Below, piece after piece: positions 1 to 7,902 of a stretch of 64,000 bases of DNA; position 1 is the first letter of the stretch; every line of letters begins with the position of its first letter. The position numbers and the translations under genes were made by a program. Under the pieces are notes generated by a model, which saw nothing but the letters and a program-made list of their open reading frames with translations, was not told where the DNA came from and ran no database searches. The stretch comes from Sphingomonas sp. RIT328 (GTDB lineage Bacteria > Pseudomonadota > Alphaproteobacteria > Sphingomonadales > Sphingomonadaceae), in NCBI RefSeq assembly GCF_000632225.1, contig NZ_JFYV01000053.1, forward strand, positions 120,692 through 184,691, given 5' to 3'.

Positions 1-2219
1 TTGCCAACCGCCATGTCGTGTCGCTGGTCGACCTGGGGGACGGGGCGATCCCGTCGCTCAAGGTCGCGCCCTTCTACTCCCGCAATTCGGCACTGATCGT
101 CAACATCCGCGGCGTCGGCGTGCTCGGCGACAGCAACCAGCCGGCGCGCGACCAGGGCGTCGGCGTCTATGTCGACGGCGTCTATCTCGGCCGGGCGCAG
201 GGCCTCGGCACCGCCCTGTTCGATATCGACAATGTCGAAGTGCTGAAAGGACCGCAGGGAACGCTGTTCGGTCGCAACACCGAAGGCGGTGCGCTCAACA
301 TCGTCACCAAGCGGCCGAGCGGCCATTTCCATCTCAACACGATCGCCGGCGTCAGCAATTATGGCGGAGCGAAGGGAGAGGTGCATCTCGATCTGCCGGC
401 CGTTAACGACCTCAGCGTCAAGATCGACGCGGTGGTCGCGCACCGCGGCCCGCTGGTGCGCAATCCGCTCGACGGCGCGGAGGGGTTCAACGCCTATGAC
501 AAGCGCGGCCTGCGCTACGAATTGCTGTGGAAACCGGCGACGGGGTTCAGCGCCGATTACGCCTTCGACACCTCCTACGACGCGTCGACGCCGCTCTACC
601 TGCAATTGCTCGCGCCGGGCAGCTACACGCAGGCGCCGCTCGGCGTGGTGCAGGGCCGGCGCGCCCGCAACGCCGCGGTCGGCGTGCCGCAGCAGCCGAG
701 CGTCGGCAAGGTCCGCGGCAACCAGCTGACGCTCGCCTATGAGCCGGCGGCGTCGCTGACCGTCAAGTCGATCAGCGCCTATCGCACGATGACGCAGACC
801 CAATATGACAATGGCTCGGCATCGACGACGCTGTCCGCCAAGGACGGGGTCTTCACGACCAAGGACGCGCGGGGCAATACCATCCCCTGGGTCTTCGCCC
901 GCTACAGCCTCGCCGATTTCCGCCAGAACCAGTTCAGCCAGGAAGTGCAGCTGATCGGCGACCTGCCGGACATCAAGTTCGTCGCCGGCGCGCTTTATTA
1001 CCAGGAGCATGTCGAGGATAACGCCCGCGCCTTCTACACCGATCAGTGCAGCAATGCGCGGTGCACGGGCTATGTCATCCTGCCACCCAATTTCCGCACC
1101 GACGTGATCAATTATGCCGCGCTGCCGCTCGACTATACCGCGCAACGGATCGACCGGGCGAGCTATGTGACGACGCGCAGCATCGGCGCCTTCGGTCAGG
1201 CGACGTGGTCGCCGACGGCGCTCGACGATCGCGTCCATGTCACCGGCGGGCTGCGCTGGACGCGGGACAGCAAATTGGGAACCTTGCTGACCGTCAACGG
1301 CAAGCTGCCGGTCGACCGCGCCGGCGTGTCGCGGCAATTGCCGCTCGATGCGCACTGGTCGCGGATCGATCCGATGGTCAATGTCGCGGTCGATGCGACG
1401 CGCGACGTCCATATCTACGGCAAGTGGAGCACCGGCTATAAGTCGGGCGGCGCCAATTCGCGCAGCCAGGAATATGATGCCTTCAATCCGGAAACGGTGT
1501 CGGTGTTCGAGATCGGCGCCAAAACCGAATTCCTCGATCATCGCGCGCGCTTCAACCTCGCCGCTTATGCTGGGACGTACAAGGACATCCAGGTCGACTT
1601 CCAGCGGCCCTATATCGACGGCAAGAACGGCGCGACGACGCGGACGACGATCGCGACGCTCAACGCGCCGGGCACCGGCGGCATTCATGGGCTGGAGGCG
1701 GAGCTGACCGTGCTGCCGGCGCGCGGGCTGACGCTGCACGGCAGCTATGCGCATACCTATGTACATATCCCCGCCGCGGTGAACCCCTATCCCAACGCCA
1801 AGGGCGACGTCAGCGCGCTCGCGGTGCCGATCTACCAGCCTTATACGCCGAGCGATTCGGCGAGCGTGGCGGTCGATTACGAAACGCCCGTGCCCGGCGC
1901 GACGCTGCGCGCGCATCTCGACGGCAATTACGATTCGGGCTTCTTCAGCGACTCGAAGGACCCGGTCTATGTCGGGCCGGGTGCCGCGGCGAACGTCTAT
2001 CAGCCCAAGGGCGACAGTGCCGTCCTGGTCAACGGCACGCTCGGGCTGGCGGACATCGCGATGGGGCAGGGCGACGCCCGGCTCGCGGTGTCGCTATGGG
2101 CGCGCAACCTGCTGAACGAACAGCATGTCTTCTACAAATCGCTGGCGGTGACCACCGGCCTGTCCGGCTTCTATAACGAGCCGCGCACATTGGGCGTGCA
2201 GGCGCAGGTGACCTTCTGA
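1..2219 (+). CDS. TonB-dependent outer-membrane receptor (5' partial)
   Basis: Ligand-gated outer-membrane beta-barrel that imports a scarce substrate using TonB energy. The reading frame is open to the left edge, so the signal peptide, TonB box and first part of the plug lie outside. What remains shows late plug motifs (NIRGVG, VYVDGVYLGR, VEVLKGPQGTLFGRN, GGALNIVTKRP) and then about 600 residues of barrel ending in a C-terminal Phe (QAQVTF), the usual barrel insertion signal. The plug wording matches the iron/siderophore-like receptor group that is numerous in sphingomonads, but the substrate cannot be read from sequence. Its stop overlaps the next start (ATGA), so the downstream phosphatase is probably translationally coupled. 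Confidence 0.93.
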   Translation, partial: ANRHVVSLVDLGDGAIPSLKVAPFYSRNSALIVNIRGVGVLGDSNQPARDQGVGVYVDGVYLGRAQGLGTALFDIDNVEVLKGPQGTLFGRNTEGGALNIVTKRPSGHFHLNTIAGVSNYGGAKGEVHLDLPAVNDLSVKIDAVVAHRGPLVRNPLDGAEGFNAYDKRGLRYELLWKPATGFSADYAFDTSYDASTPLYLQLLAPGSYTQAPLGVVQGRRARNAAVGVPQQPSVGKVRGNQLTLAYEPAASLTVKSISAYRTMTQTQYDNGSASTTLSAKDGVFTTKDARGNTIPWVFARYSLADFRQNQFSQEVQLIGDLPDIKFVAGALYYQEHVEDNARAFYTDQCSNARCTGYVILPPNFRTDVINYAALPLDYTAQRIDRASYVTTRSIGAFGQATWSPTALDDRVHVTGGLRWTRDSKLGTLLTVNGKLPVDRAGVSRQLPLDAHWSRIDPMVNVAVDATRDVHIYGKWSTGYKSGGANSRSQEYDAFNPETVSVFEIGAKTEFLDHRARFNLAAYAGTYKDIQVDFQRPYIDGKNGATTRTTIATLNAPGTGGIHGLEAELTVLPARGLTLHGSYAHTYVHIPAAVNPYPNAKGDVSALAVPIYQPYTPSDSASVAVDYETPVPGATLRAHLDGNYDSGFFSDSKDPVYVGPGAAANVYQPKGDSAVLVNGTLGLADIAMGQGDARLAVSLWARNLLNEQHVFYKSLAVTTGLSGFYNEPRTLGVQAQVTF

Positions 2220-3079
2220 TGAGTCGGCGCGGCGTGATCGCGCTGGCGCTCGTCGCCATGGTGCACGCCGCGCCGGTGGCGCCGGCGCCGGCGCAGGTGC
2301 GTCCGGCACCGCCCGCCGGGCCGGTGTCGCAACGCCTGATCCCCTTGCAGGGCGGGCGCAATTTTCGCGATCTCGGCGGCTATCGCACCGCCGACGGGCG
2401 GCAGGTCCGCTGGGGGCTGCTCTACCGGTCGGGATCGATGCACGGGCTGACCGCGGCGGATTTCGCCGAGCTGCGCCGGCGCGGCATCCGCACCGTCTGC
2501 GATCTGCGCGACAGCCGCGAACGCGGCGCCGAGCCGGTGGCATGGCCCGCGCCGGCGCCGCGGGTGCTGAGCGACGATTATGCGCTCGACATGTCTGACT
2601 GGCTTCCCGCCGGGCCGATGCGGGGCTGGACGGCGGAGGCGGCACGCGCGGCGATGACCGCCAGCTATCCGCGGCTGCTCGACCAGTTCCGCGGCCAGTA
2701 TCGGCGGATGTTCGCCGAATTGCTCGCCGGCCATGTGCCGCTCGCCTTCAATTGTTCGGCGGGCAAGGATCGCACCGGCGTCGCCGCGGCGCTGCTGCTC
2801 ACCGCGCTGGACGTGCCGCGCGAAACGGTGATCGCGGATTATCTGCTCACCAACCGCTATCTCGACGCCGCGACGCTCGCCGCCGCTCCGGCGAGCGCCG
2901 GCTGGTCGCAGCTGCCGCCGGGAGTGCTGACGGCGATGACCGCGGCGGACCGGCGCTATATCGAAGCGGCGCTGGCGGTGCTCGACCGCCACCCGGGTGG
3001 CGCAACCGGGTGGTTGCATGAGGCGATGGGGCTGAGCGACGCGGATCTCACACGGCTGCGTCTGTTGTACCTCGAGTAA
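2219..3079 (+). CDS. Secreted tyrosine-protein phosphatase (Y_phosphatase3 type)
   Basis: Probable periplasmic phosphomonoesterase of the dual-specificity/tyrosine phosphatase fold, 286 aa. The first 26 residues form a signal peptide ending near APAQV. A family motif NFRDLGGY lies near residue 46, and the catalytic P-loop CSAGKDRTG starts at Cys179 with Arg185, fitting CX5R. It starts on an ATG overlapping the stop of the TonB receptor, so the two are likely cotranscribed. This suggests it acts on the receptor's ligand or its breakdown product, for example a phosphorylated compound, but that is inference. Its last 32 bases overlap the convergent MFS gene. Confidence 0.85.
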   Translation: MSRRGVIALALVAMVHAAPVAPAPAQVRPAPPAGPVSQRLIPLQGGRNFRDLGGYRTADGRQVRWGLLYRSGSMHGLTAADFAELRRRGIRTVCDLRDSRERGAEPVAWPAPAPRVLSDDYALDMSDWLPAGPMRGWTAEAARAAMTASYPRLLDQFRGQYRRMFAELLAGHVPLAFNCSAGKDRTGVAAALLLTALDVPRETVIADYLLTNRYLDAATLAAAPASAGWSQLPPGVLTAMTAADRRYIEAALAVLDRHPGGATGWLHEAMGLSDADLTRLRLLYLE

Positions 3080-4241
3080 GGCGCGCGCCGGCCCGACCGA
3101 GCGGCTGACGCGCCGCCACCAGCAGCAGCGCCAGCGCCGCCGCCGCCGTCGCCGCGCCCGCCAGTGCCACCGCCGGCAGGCCGAGCCCGGCGGCGATCAC
3201 CCCGCCGCCCAAGGCCGCGCCGATCGCATTGCCGAGGTTGAACGCGCCGATGTTCATCGCCGAGGCGAGGTTGGGCGCCTCGCCCGCCGCCGCCATCACC
3301 TGCATCTGCAAGGGCGGCACGGTCGCGAAGCTGGCGATGCCCCAGATCAGGATCGCGGCGGCGGCGGTGAGCGGGGCGTGCATCAGCCAGGCGAAGGCGA
3401 GCAGCACCAGCGTCAGCAGCCCGAGCATCGCGGCGAGCGCGCGCGTCACCGATCGGTCGGCGAGCCGGCCGCCGAGCGTGTTGCCGATCGTCGCGCCGAC
3501 GCCGAACAGCATCAGCGACACGGTGACCATCGCCGTCGAGGCGTGGGCGACATCGCGCAGGATCGGCACGATATAGGTGAAGACGGTGAACACCCCGCCG
3601 AAGCCGAGCGTGGTCAGCGCCAGCGCGAGCAGCACGCGCGGGCGACCGAGCACGCGCAGCTCGGCGGCGAGGTCCACCCCCGCCGGCGCGGGCAGCGGCG
3701 GCAGCGCGAGGCGCAGCGCCGCCATCGCCACCGCGCCGATCGCGGCGATGCCGGCGAAGGCGGGACGCCAGCCGATCGTCTCGCCCGCCCAGGTGGCGAG
3801 TGGCACGCCGCCGATCGTCGCCACCGTCAGCCCGGTGAACATCGCCGCGACCGCGCCGGCGCGTCGCTCGGGCGGCACCAGCCCCGCCGCGACCACCGCG
3901 CCGACGCCGAAGAAGGCGCCGTGGTTGAACGCGGTGACGACGCGCGCCGCCATCAGCAGCGCATAGCCGCCGGCGAGCGCGGACAGCGCGTTGCCGAGCG
4001 TGAAGATCGCCATCAGCGCGATCAGCAGCGTGCGGCGATCGAGTCGCGCGGTGGTCAGCGTCATCAGCGGCGCGCCGATCAGGACGCCGAGCGCATAGGC
4101 GCTGACCAGCAGGCCCGCCGAGGGGATCGAGACGTGCAGGTCTGCGGCGATCACGGGCAACATGCCCATCGGCGCGAACTCGGTGACGCCGATGCCGAAG
4201 GCGCCGATCGCCAACGCGAGGAGGCCCGGATTGAGCTTCAT
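3048..4241 (-). CDS. MFS transporter, DHA1-type efflux permease
   Basis: Inner-membrane proton-coupled exporter, 397 aa, with about 12 hydrophobic segments. The N-terminal segment GVTEFAPMGMLPVIAADL and the following loop (TLTTARLDRRTLL) are typical of the AraJ/YdhP group of drug or sugar efflux proteins. It lies 13 bp downstream of the aldo/keto reductase on the same strand, so they likely form a two-gene operon, with a divergent LysR gene as candidate regulator. The substrate is unknown. The 3' end overlaps the phosphatase gene by 32 bp in convergent orientation. Confidence 0.88.
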   Translation of the reverse strand: MKLNPGLLALAIGAFGIGVTEFAPMGMLPVIAADLHVSIPSAGLLVSAYALGVLIGAPLMTLTTARLDRRTLLIALMAIFTLGNALSALAGGYALLMAARVVTAFNHGAFFGVGAVVAAGLVPPERRAGAVAAMFTGLTVATIGGVPLATWAGETIGWRPAFAGIAAIGAVAMAALRLALPPLPAPAGVDLAAELRVLGRPRVLLALALTTLGFGGVFTVFTYIVPILRDVAHASTAMVTVSLMLFGVGATIGNTLGGRLADRSVTRALAAMLGLLTLVLLAFAWLMHAPLTAAAAILIWGIASFATVPPLQMQVMAAAGEAPNLASAMNIGAFNLGNAIGAALGGGVIAAGLGLPAVALAGAATAAAALALLLVAARQPLGRAGARLTRGTTDAAV

Positions 4242-4254
4242 GACCGGCCTCCGC

Positions 4255-5292
4255 TCAGACCAGCCGCGGCGCGAGGCGGGCGAAGCCCTCCTGCTGGCGA
4301 TAGGGCGTGTGGGGATAGGGCGGGAGCTCCTCGCTCGCCGCGTCGAGTGCGGCGATCTGCCCGGGGCTGAGCGTCCAGCCGACCGCGCCGAGATTGTCGC
4401 GCAGCTGCGCCTCGTCGCGCGCGCCGATGATCACCGAGGCGACCGTCGGCCGTCGTAACAGCCAGTTGAGCGCGACCTGCGGCACCGTCCGCCCGGTCTC
4501 GGCGGCGACCGCCTCGAGCGCATCGACGACGCGGTAGAGATGCTCGTCCGCGACCGGCGGCGCGAAGGCGGCGGTGTCATGCAGGCGGCTGTCCGCGGGG
4601 ATCGGGCGATCGCGACCGATCCTGCCCGTCAGCCGGCCCCAGCCGAGCGGGCTCCACACCAGAGCGCCGACGCCCTGGTCGGCGGCGAGCGGCATCAGCT
4701 CCCACTCATAGGCGCGGCCGATCAGCGAGTAATAGACCTGATGCGCGACCAGCCGCGGCCAGCCGTGGCGATCCGCGACCGCTTGGGCCTTCATCAGCTG
4801 CCAGCTGGGATAGTTGGAGACGCCGGCGTAGCGGACCTTGCCCGCGGCGATCAGCCGGTCGAGCGTCGCCATCAGCTCCTCGGCCGGGGTGTGCGCGTCA
4901 TAGGCGTGGAGCTGGAGCAGATCGATGTGATCGGTGCCGAGCCGCCGCAACGAGTCCTCCACCGCGCGGATCAGCCGCGCGCGCGAGGCGCCCCAGTCCT
5001 GCGGACCGTCGCCCATCGGCAGGCCGGTCTTGGTCGAGACCAGCACCGCGTCGCGCCGGCCCTTGATGGCCGCGCCGAGCACCTCCTCCGACGCGCCGTC
5101 CGAGTAGACGTCGGCGGTGTCGAACAATGTGACGCCCGCGTCGAGGCAGATGTCGAGCAGGCGGCGCGCCTCGGCGGCGTCACTCTGCCCCCAGGCGCCG
5201 AAGAAGGCGCCCTTGCCGCCGAAGGTCGCGGTGCCGAACGACAGCGCCGGCACGCGCAGCCCCGACGATCCGAGTTGCCGATAGTCCATCAT
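4255..5292 (-). CDS. Aldo/keto reductase
   Basis: NADPH-dependent carbonyl reductase with a TIM-barrel fold, 345 aa, cytoplasmic. The catalytic tetrad is visible as Asp58 and Tyr63 (DTADVYSDG), Lys88 (VSTKTG) and His129 (LLQLHAYD). The C-terminal NADP-binding signature GARDEAQLRDNLGA is also present. Length and sequence fit the AKR11/YajO-like group. It precedes the MFS gene in a probable operon and is divergent from the LysR-type gene at 5325, the usual arrangement when the regulator controls its neighbour. The physiological substrate cannot be inferred. Confidence 0.9.
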   Translation of the reverse strand: MMDYRQLGSSGLRVPALSFGTATFGGKGAFFGAWGQSDAAEARRLLDICLDAGVTLFDTADVYSDGASEEVLGAAIKGRRDAVLVSTKTGLPMGDGPQDWGASRARLIRAVEDSLRRLGTDHIDLLQLHAYDAHTPAEELMATLDRLIAAGKVRYAGVSNYPSWQLMKAQAVADRHGWPRLVAHQVYYSLIGRAYEWELMPLAADQGVGALVWSPLGWGRLTGRIGRDRPIPADSRLHDTAAFAPPVADEHLYRVVDALEAVAAETGRTVPQVALNWLLRRPTVASVIIGARDEAQLRDNLGAVGWTLSPGQIAALDAASEELPPYPHTPYRQQEGFARLAPRLV

Positions 5293-5324
5293 TCACCTTT
5301 TGCTGTCCGTTCCGAAGCGGCTAG

Positions 5325-6287
5325 GTGGCGCAGGAGAAGGCGGTGGAGAACCGCCGCGGCAGGCGAAGGATCTGTGCGATAGATGCAAAGCTGGCGGGTG
5401 GCAGTGACCGAGCGCGCGCGCTGGCGCTGTTCGTCACCGTGGTCGAGGCGGGGAGTTTCTCCGCCGCCGCTCGCACCTTGGCGCTGACGCCCTCGGCGGT
5501 GGCGCGTGCGGTCGACCGGATCGAGGCGCGGCTCGGCGTGCGGCTGCTGCTCCGCTCGACGCGCGCGCTGACGCTGACCGCGGAGGGGCAGGCCTATCTG
5601 CTCGCGGCGCGGCGCATCCTCGCCGACCTCGACGATGCCGAGCAGCAGATCGCCGACCAGGGCAGCCCGCGCGGGCGGCTGCGCGTCTCTGCGGCGTTGT
5701 CGCATGGGCGGCTGTGCGTCGTGCCGCTGCTCGGCGACTTCGCGCGCGCCTATCCACACATCCTGATCGACATCGCGTTGACCGACACGTTGGTCGACGT
5801 CGCGGCGGGGCAGGCGGACGTCGCGGTGCGCTTCGGCCCGCTCGCCGACAGCGCGCTGACCGCGCGCAAGATCGGCCAGAGCGGGCGCGTCATCGTCGCC
5901 GCGCCCGACTATCTCGCGCGCCACGGCATGCCGGCGGTGCCGGAGGACCTGCACGCGCACAACTGCCTCAACTTCAGCTTCCGCCGCGCCGAGCCGACCT
6001 GGCCGTTCCGCCGCGACGGTGGCGACTTCACCCTGTGCGTCGAGGGCGGGATCGTCGCCAACAACGGCGAGACGCTGGGTCAGCTCGCCGCGGCGGGCGT
6101 CGGCGTGGCGCGGGTCGGGCGGTTCAGCGTCGAGCGCGAGATCGCCGACGGGCGGCTGGTGGCGCTGCTCGAGGACTATAATCCCGGTGACATCGAGCTG
6201 ATCCACGCGGTGTTCGTCGGCGGCGCGCACCTGCCGGCGCGGGTGCGCGTGTTCGTCGACTTCCTCGCCGAGCGGTTGGCCGGCTGA
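5325..6287 (+). CDS. LysR-type transcriptional regulator
   Basis: DNA-binding regulator with an N-terminal winged helix (LALFVTVVEAGSFSAAARTL, then TPSAVARAVDRIEARLGV) and a C-terminal periplasmic-binding-protein-like effector domain with a LysR-substrate fold. The GTG start gives about 28 residues before the helix-turn-helix, longer than the usual 5 or so; no ATG lies closer in frame, so the true start is uncertain (GTG at 5343 is an alternative). Divergent transcription from the aldo/keto reductase, separated by only about 30 bp, suggests it controls that gene and the MFS exporter. Confidence 0.88.
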   Translation: MAQEKAVENRRGRRRICAIDAKLAGGSDRARALALFVTVVEAGSFSAAARTLALTPSAVARAVDRIEARLGVRLLLRSTRALTLTAEGQAYLLAARRILADLDDAEQQIADQGSPRGRLRVSAALSHGRLCVVPLLGDFARAYPHILIDIALTDTLVDVAAGQADVAVRFGPLADSALTARKIGQSGRVIVAAPDYLARHGMPAVPEDLHAHNCLNFSFRRAEPTWPFRRDGGDFTLCVEGGIVANNGETLGQLAAAGVGVARVGRFSVEREIADGRLVALLEDYNPGDIELIHAVFVGGAHLPARVRVFVDFLAERLAG

Positions 6288-6289
6288 TG

Positions 6290-6300
6290 CCGCTATAAGG
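6290..6300 (+). promoter_or_regulatory. Possible -10 element (CCGCTATAAGG)
   Basis: An 11-bp string CCGCTATAAGG, also found unchanged at 22315 and 44928, each time shortly before a plus-strand gene. It contains a TATAAG-like -10 hexamer. No convincing -35 is visible at the expected spacing. Confidence 0.35.
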
Positions 6301-6343
6301 CTAAAGGGGGCGGCATGTGCCGCGATCGCCGAGGGAGGTGACG

Positions 6344-6397
6344 ATGGCAGATGAGGGGTTGCGCGCGGGCCGCGACCGATGCGGAACGCGGGCATGA
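6344..6397 (+). CDS. Possible 17-aa leader ORF coupled to the next gene
   Basis: An ATG preceded by a near-perfect Shine-Dalgarno (GGGAGGTG, 3-4 nt spacing) opens a 17-codon frame (MADEGLRAGRDRCGTRA). Its TGA overlaps an ATG at 6394 that is in frame with the following winged-helix gene. That gene has no Shine-Dalgarno of its own at 6379 or 6394, so ribosomes probably load here and re-initiate. The peptide resembles nothing known to me. A sequencing frameshift that hides a longer N-terminus is the alternative. Confidence 0.35.
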   Translation: MADEGLRAGRDRCGTRA

Positions 6398-6777
6398 CGC
6401 GTTTCGTCGACGGCGAGCGCGCGGAGAGCCGCGGCGACCGGCTGACCGAGGCGGCGCTCGCGATCCTGGTCAACCGCCGCTCGCGTTACGGCCTGCTGCC
6501 GACCGAATTGTTCGGCGAATGGCCGTGGGAGATGCTGCTCACCCTGTTCATCGCCGATGCCGCCGGCAAGCCGCTGACCGGCGGCATGGTCGCCGCGAAT
6601 CTCGCCTGCTCGGGGCCGACGGTGGCGCGGTGGTTGCAGCATCTGACGCACAGCGGGTTGGTGCTGCCCGCCGATGCGACGCTCGACGATACGATCGTGC
6701 TCGCCCCCGCCGCAGTGACCGCGATCGAAATCTATCTCGCGACGACGATCCGCACGGTGCAATTGCTCACCGAGTGA
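6379..6777 (+). CDS. Small winged-helix (MarR-like) DNA-binding protein
   Basis: A 132-aa protein with a recognisable winged helix: a segment ending WPWEMLLTLFIADAAGKPL, a recognition helix around ANLACSGPTVARWLQHL and a wing HSGLVLPAD. This pattern matches small helix-turn-helix proteins of sphingomonads that sense differentiation or replication state, but I cannot name the target. Starts at 6379 or 6394 are both possible; neither has a ribosome site, and the 17-codon ORF at 6344 may supply translation. It is followed 47 bp later by the transglutaminase-like gene on the same strand. Confidence 0.65.
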   Translation: MRNAGMTRFVDGERAESRGDRLTEAALAILVNRRSRYGLLPTELFGEWPWEMLLTLFIADAAGKPLTGGMVAANLACSGPTVARWLQHLTHSGLVLPADATLDDTIVLAPAAVTAIEIYLATTIRTVQLLTE

Positions 6778-6824
6778 GGCGCCGGGCGGCTTGCCACCGC
6801 CGTTGCCGCCCCCATGTTGGCGAC

Positions 6825-7628
6825 ATGAGTGATGATCTGTTGCGCCTGGGCCTGCTCGATGACGAGGATATCGTTCTCGACCACGCCGCGCTGGCGCTTG
6901 CGCTGCTCGACCACGCCGAAGGTGACGACGATCCGGCGCGGGCGGTGATCGATGCCGTCGCCGACCGGCTCGACGAACTCGCCCCCGTCGCGCGCGACGC
7001 GCAGACCCAGGCCGAGGTCCTAGCGCAGGTGTTCGCCGACGAATTCGGTTTCAGCGGTGATTCGGACAGCTATGACGATCCCGCCAACGCTGATCTGATC
7101 CAGGTGATCGCACGGCGGCGCGGGCTGCCGGTCAGCCTTTCGATCCTCTACGTCGCCGCGGCGCGGCGGCTCGGCTGGAGCGCGCATGTGCTCGACGTGC
7201 CCGGCCATGTGCTGGTGCTGATCGGCGGCGAGGCCGCGCCGGTGATGATCGATCCGTTCCGCGACGGCCGCTTCGTCGATGCCGCCGAACTCGCCGCGAT
7301 GGTGCAGGGCGTGGCGGGCGGTCGCGCGCCGGCGGTGAGCCATGTCGCGGCGATGCCGAATCGCGCGGTGCTGGTGCGGCTGCTGCTCAACCAGGCGACG
7401 CGTGCCGAGGCGGCGGGGGCGGCGCGGCGGGCGCTGATCCTCTACCGGCGGATGACGGTGGTCGCGCCCGATTACGGCCACGGCTGGTGGGAGCGCGCCC
7501 GGCTCGAACTCGCCGACGGCGACGTCACCACCGCGCGCAGCAGCCTCGCCGCGATGCTGGAGATCACCCGCGACACCGCGCTGCGCGCGCGGATAGCGAC
7601 GCTGCTCGCCTCGCTCGCGGCGGTCTAG
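6825..7628 (+). CDS. SirB1-type transglutaminase-like / tetratricopeptide protein
   Basis: A 267-aa cytoplasmic protein of the SirB1/transglutaminase-like family. It has an N-terminal helical part and a core with the family signature DDPANADLIQVIARRRGLP and LSILYVAAARRLGW. HVLDVPGHVLVLI follows, containing the conserved His. The C-terminal third is helical and TPR-like. The biochemical role of this family is not established. The ATG at 6825 was chosen because homology begins directly after it (MSDDLLRLGLLDDEDI); the open frame extends further upstream but overlaps the preceding gene. It sits just ahead of the tRNA-Gly, which is on the opposite strand. Confidence 0.8.
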   Translation: MSDDLLRLGLLDDEDIVLDHAALALALLDHAEGDDDPARAVIDAVADRLDELAPVARDAQTQAEVLAQVFADEFGFSGDSDSYDDPANADLIQVIARRRGLPVSLSILYVAAARRLGWSAHVLDVPGHVLVLIGGEAAPVMIDPFRDGRFVDAAELAAMVQGVAGGRAPAVSHVAAMPNRAVLVRLLLNQATRAEAAGAARRALILYRRMTVVAPDYGHGWWERARLELADGDVTTARSSLAAMLEITRDTALRARIATLLASLAAV

Positions 7629-7674
7629 GGCGTCCGGAGGGACGTCCTGTCGGTTTCGTGATGTCTGGGAAGAC

Positions 7675-7749
7675 TGGAGCGGGCGAAGGGATTCGAACCC
7701 TCGACCCCAACCTTGGCAAGGTTGTGCTCTACCCCTGAGCTACGCCCGC
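7675..7749 (-). tRNA. tRNA-Gly (anticodon GCC)
   Basis: The minus strand reads a full cloverleaf. The acceptor stem GCGGGCG pairs with CGCCCGC. The D arm contains GTAGCTCAGGGG, the anticodon loop is TTGCCAA within CCTTGCCAAGG, and the T arm is GAGGGTTCGAATCCC. The discriminator T and an encoded CCA follow. The 5' G is at 7749 and CCA occupies 7677-7675. Confidence 0.97.
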
Positions 7750-7883
7750 TCTGGCGCCTTGAAACGGCTGCTCTGGCGAGCCACCGTTTGGGTGAGGCGC
7801 GCCACTAGCAGCGCTCTGCGAGGGCTGCAACAGCAAAGACGAAAAAAGCGCGAATGATTTCGCATCTGGCGGATGCGACGGGC

Positions 7884-7898
7884 GAACATTAGAAGAAC
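7884..7898 (+). promoter_or_regulatory. LexA (SOS) operator, GAAC-N7-GAAC
   Basis: The direct repeat GAAC-ATTAGAA-GAAC matches the alphaproteobacterial LexA box. It ends 4 bp before the GTG start of imuB, so bound LexA would block transcription or initiation of that gene. Confidence 0.75.
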
Positions 7899-7902
7899 GG
7901 GG

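Noticed and set aside
7873..7902. ATG 7873 as imuB start
   Set aside because: It would put the LexA box inside the coding region; the family N-terminus fits the GTG at 7903.
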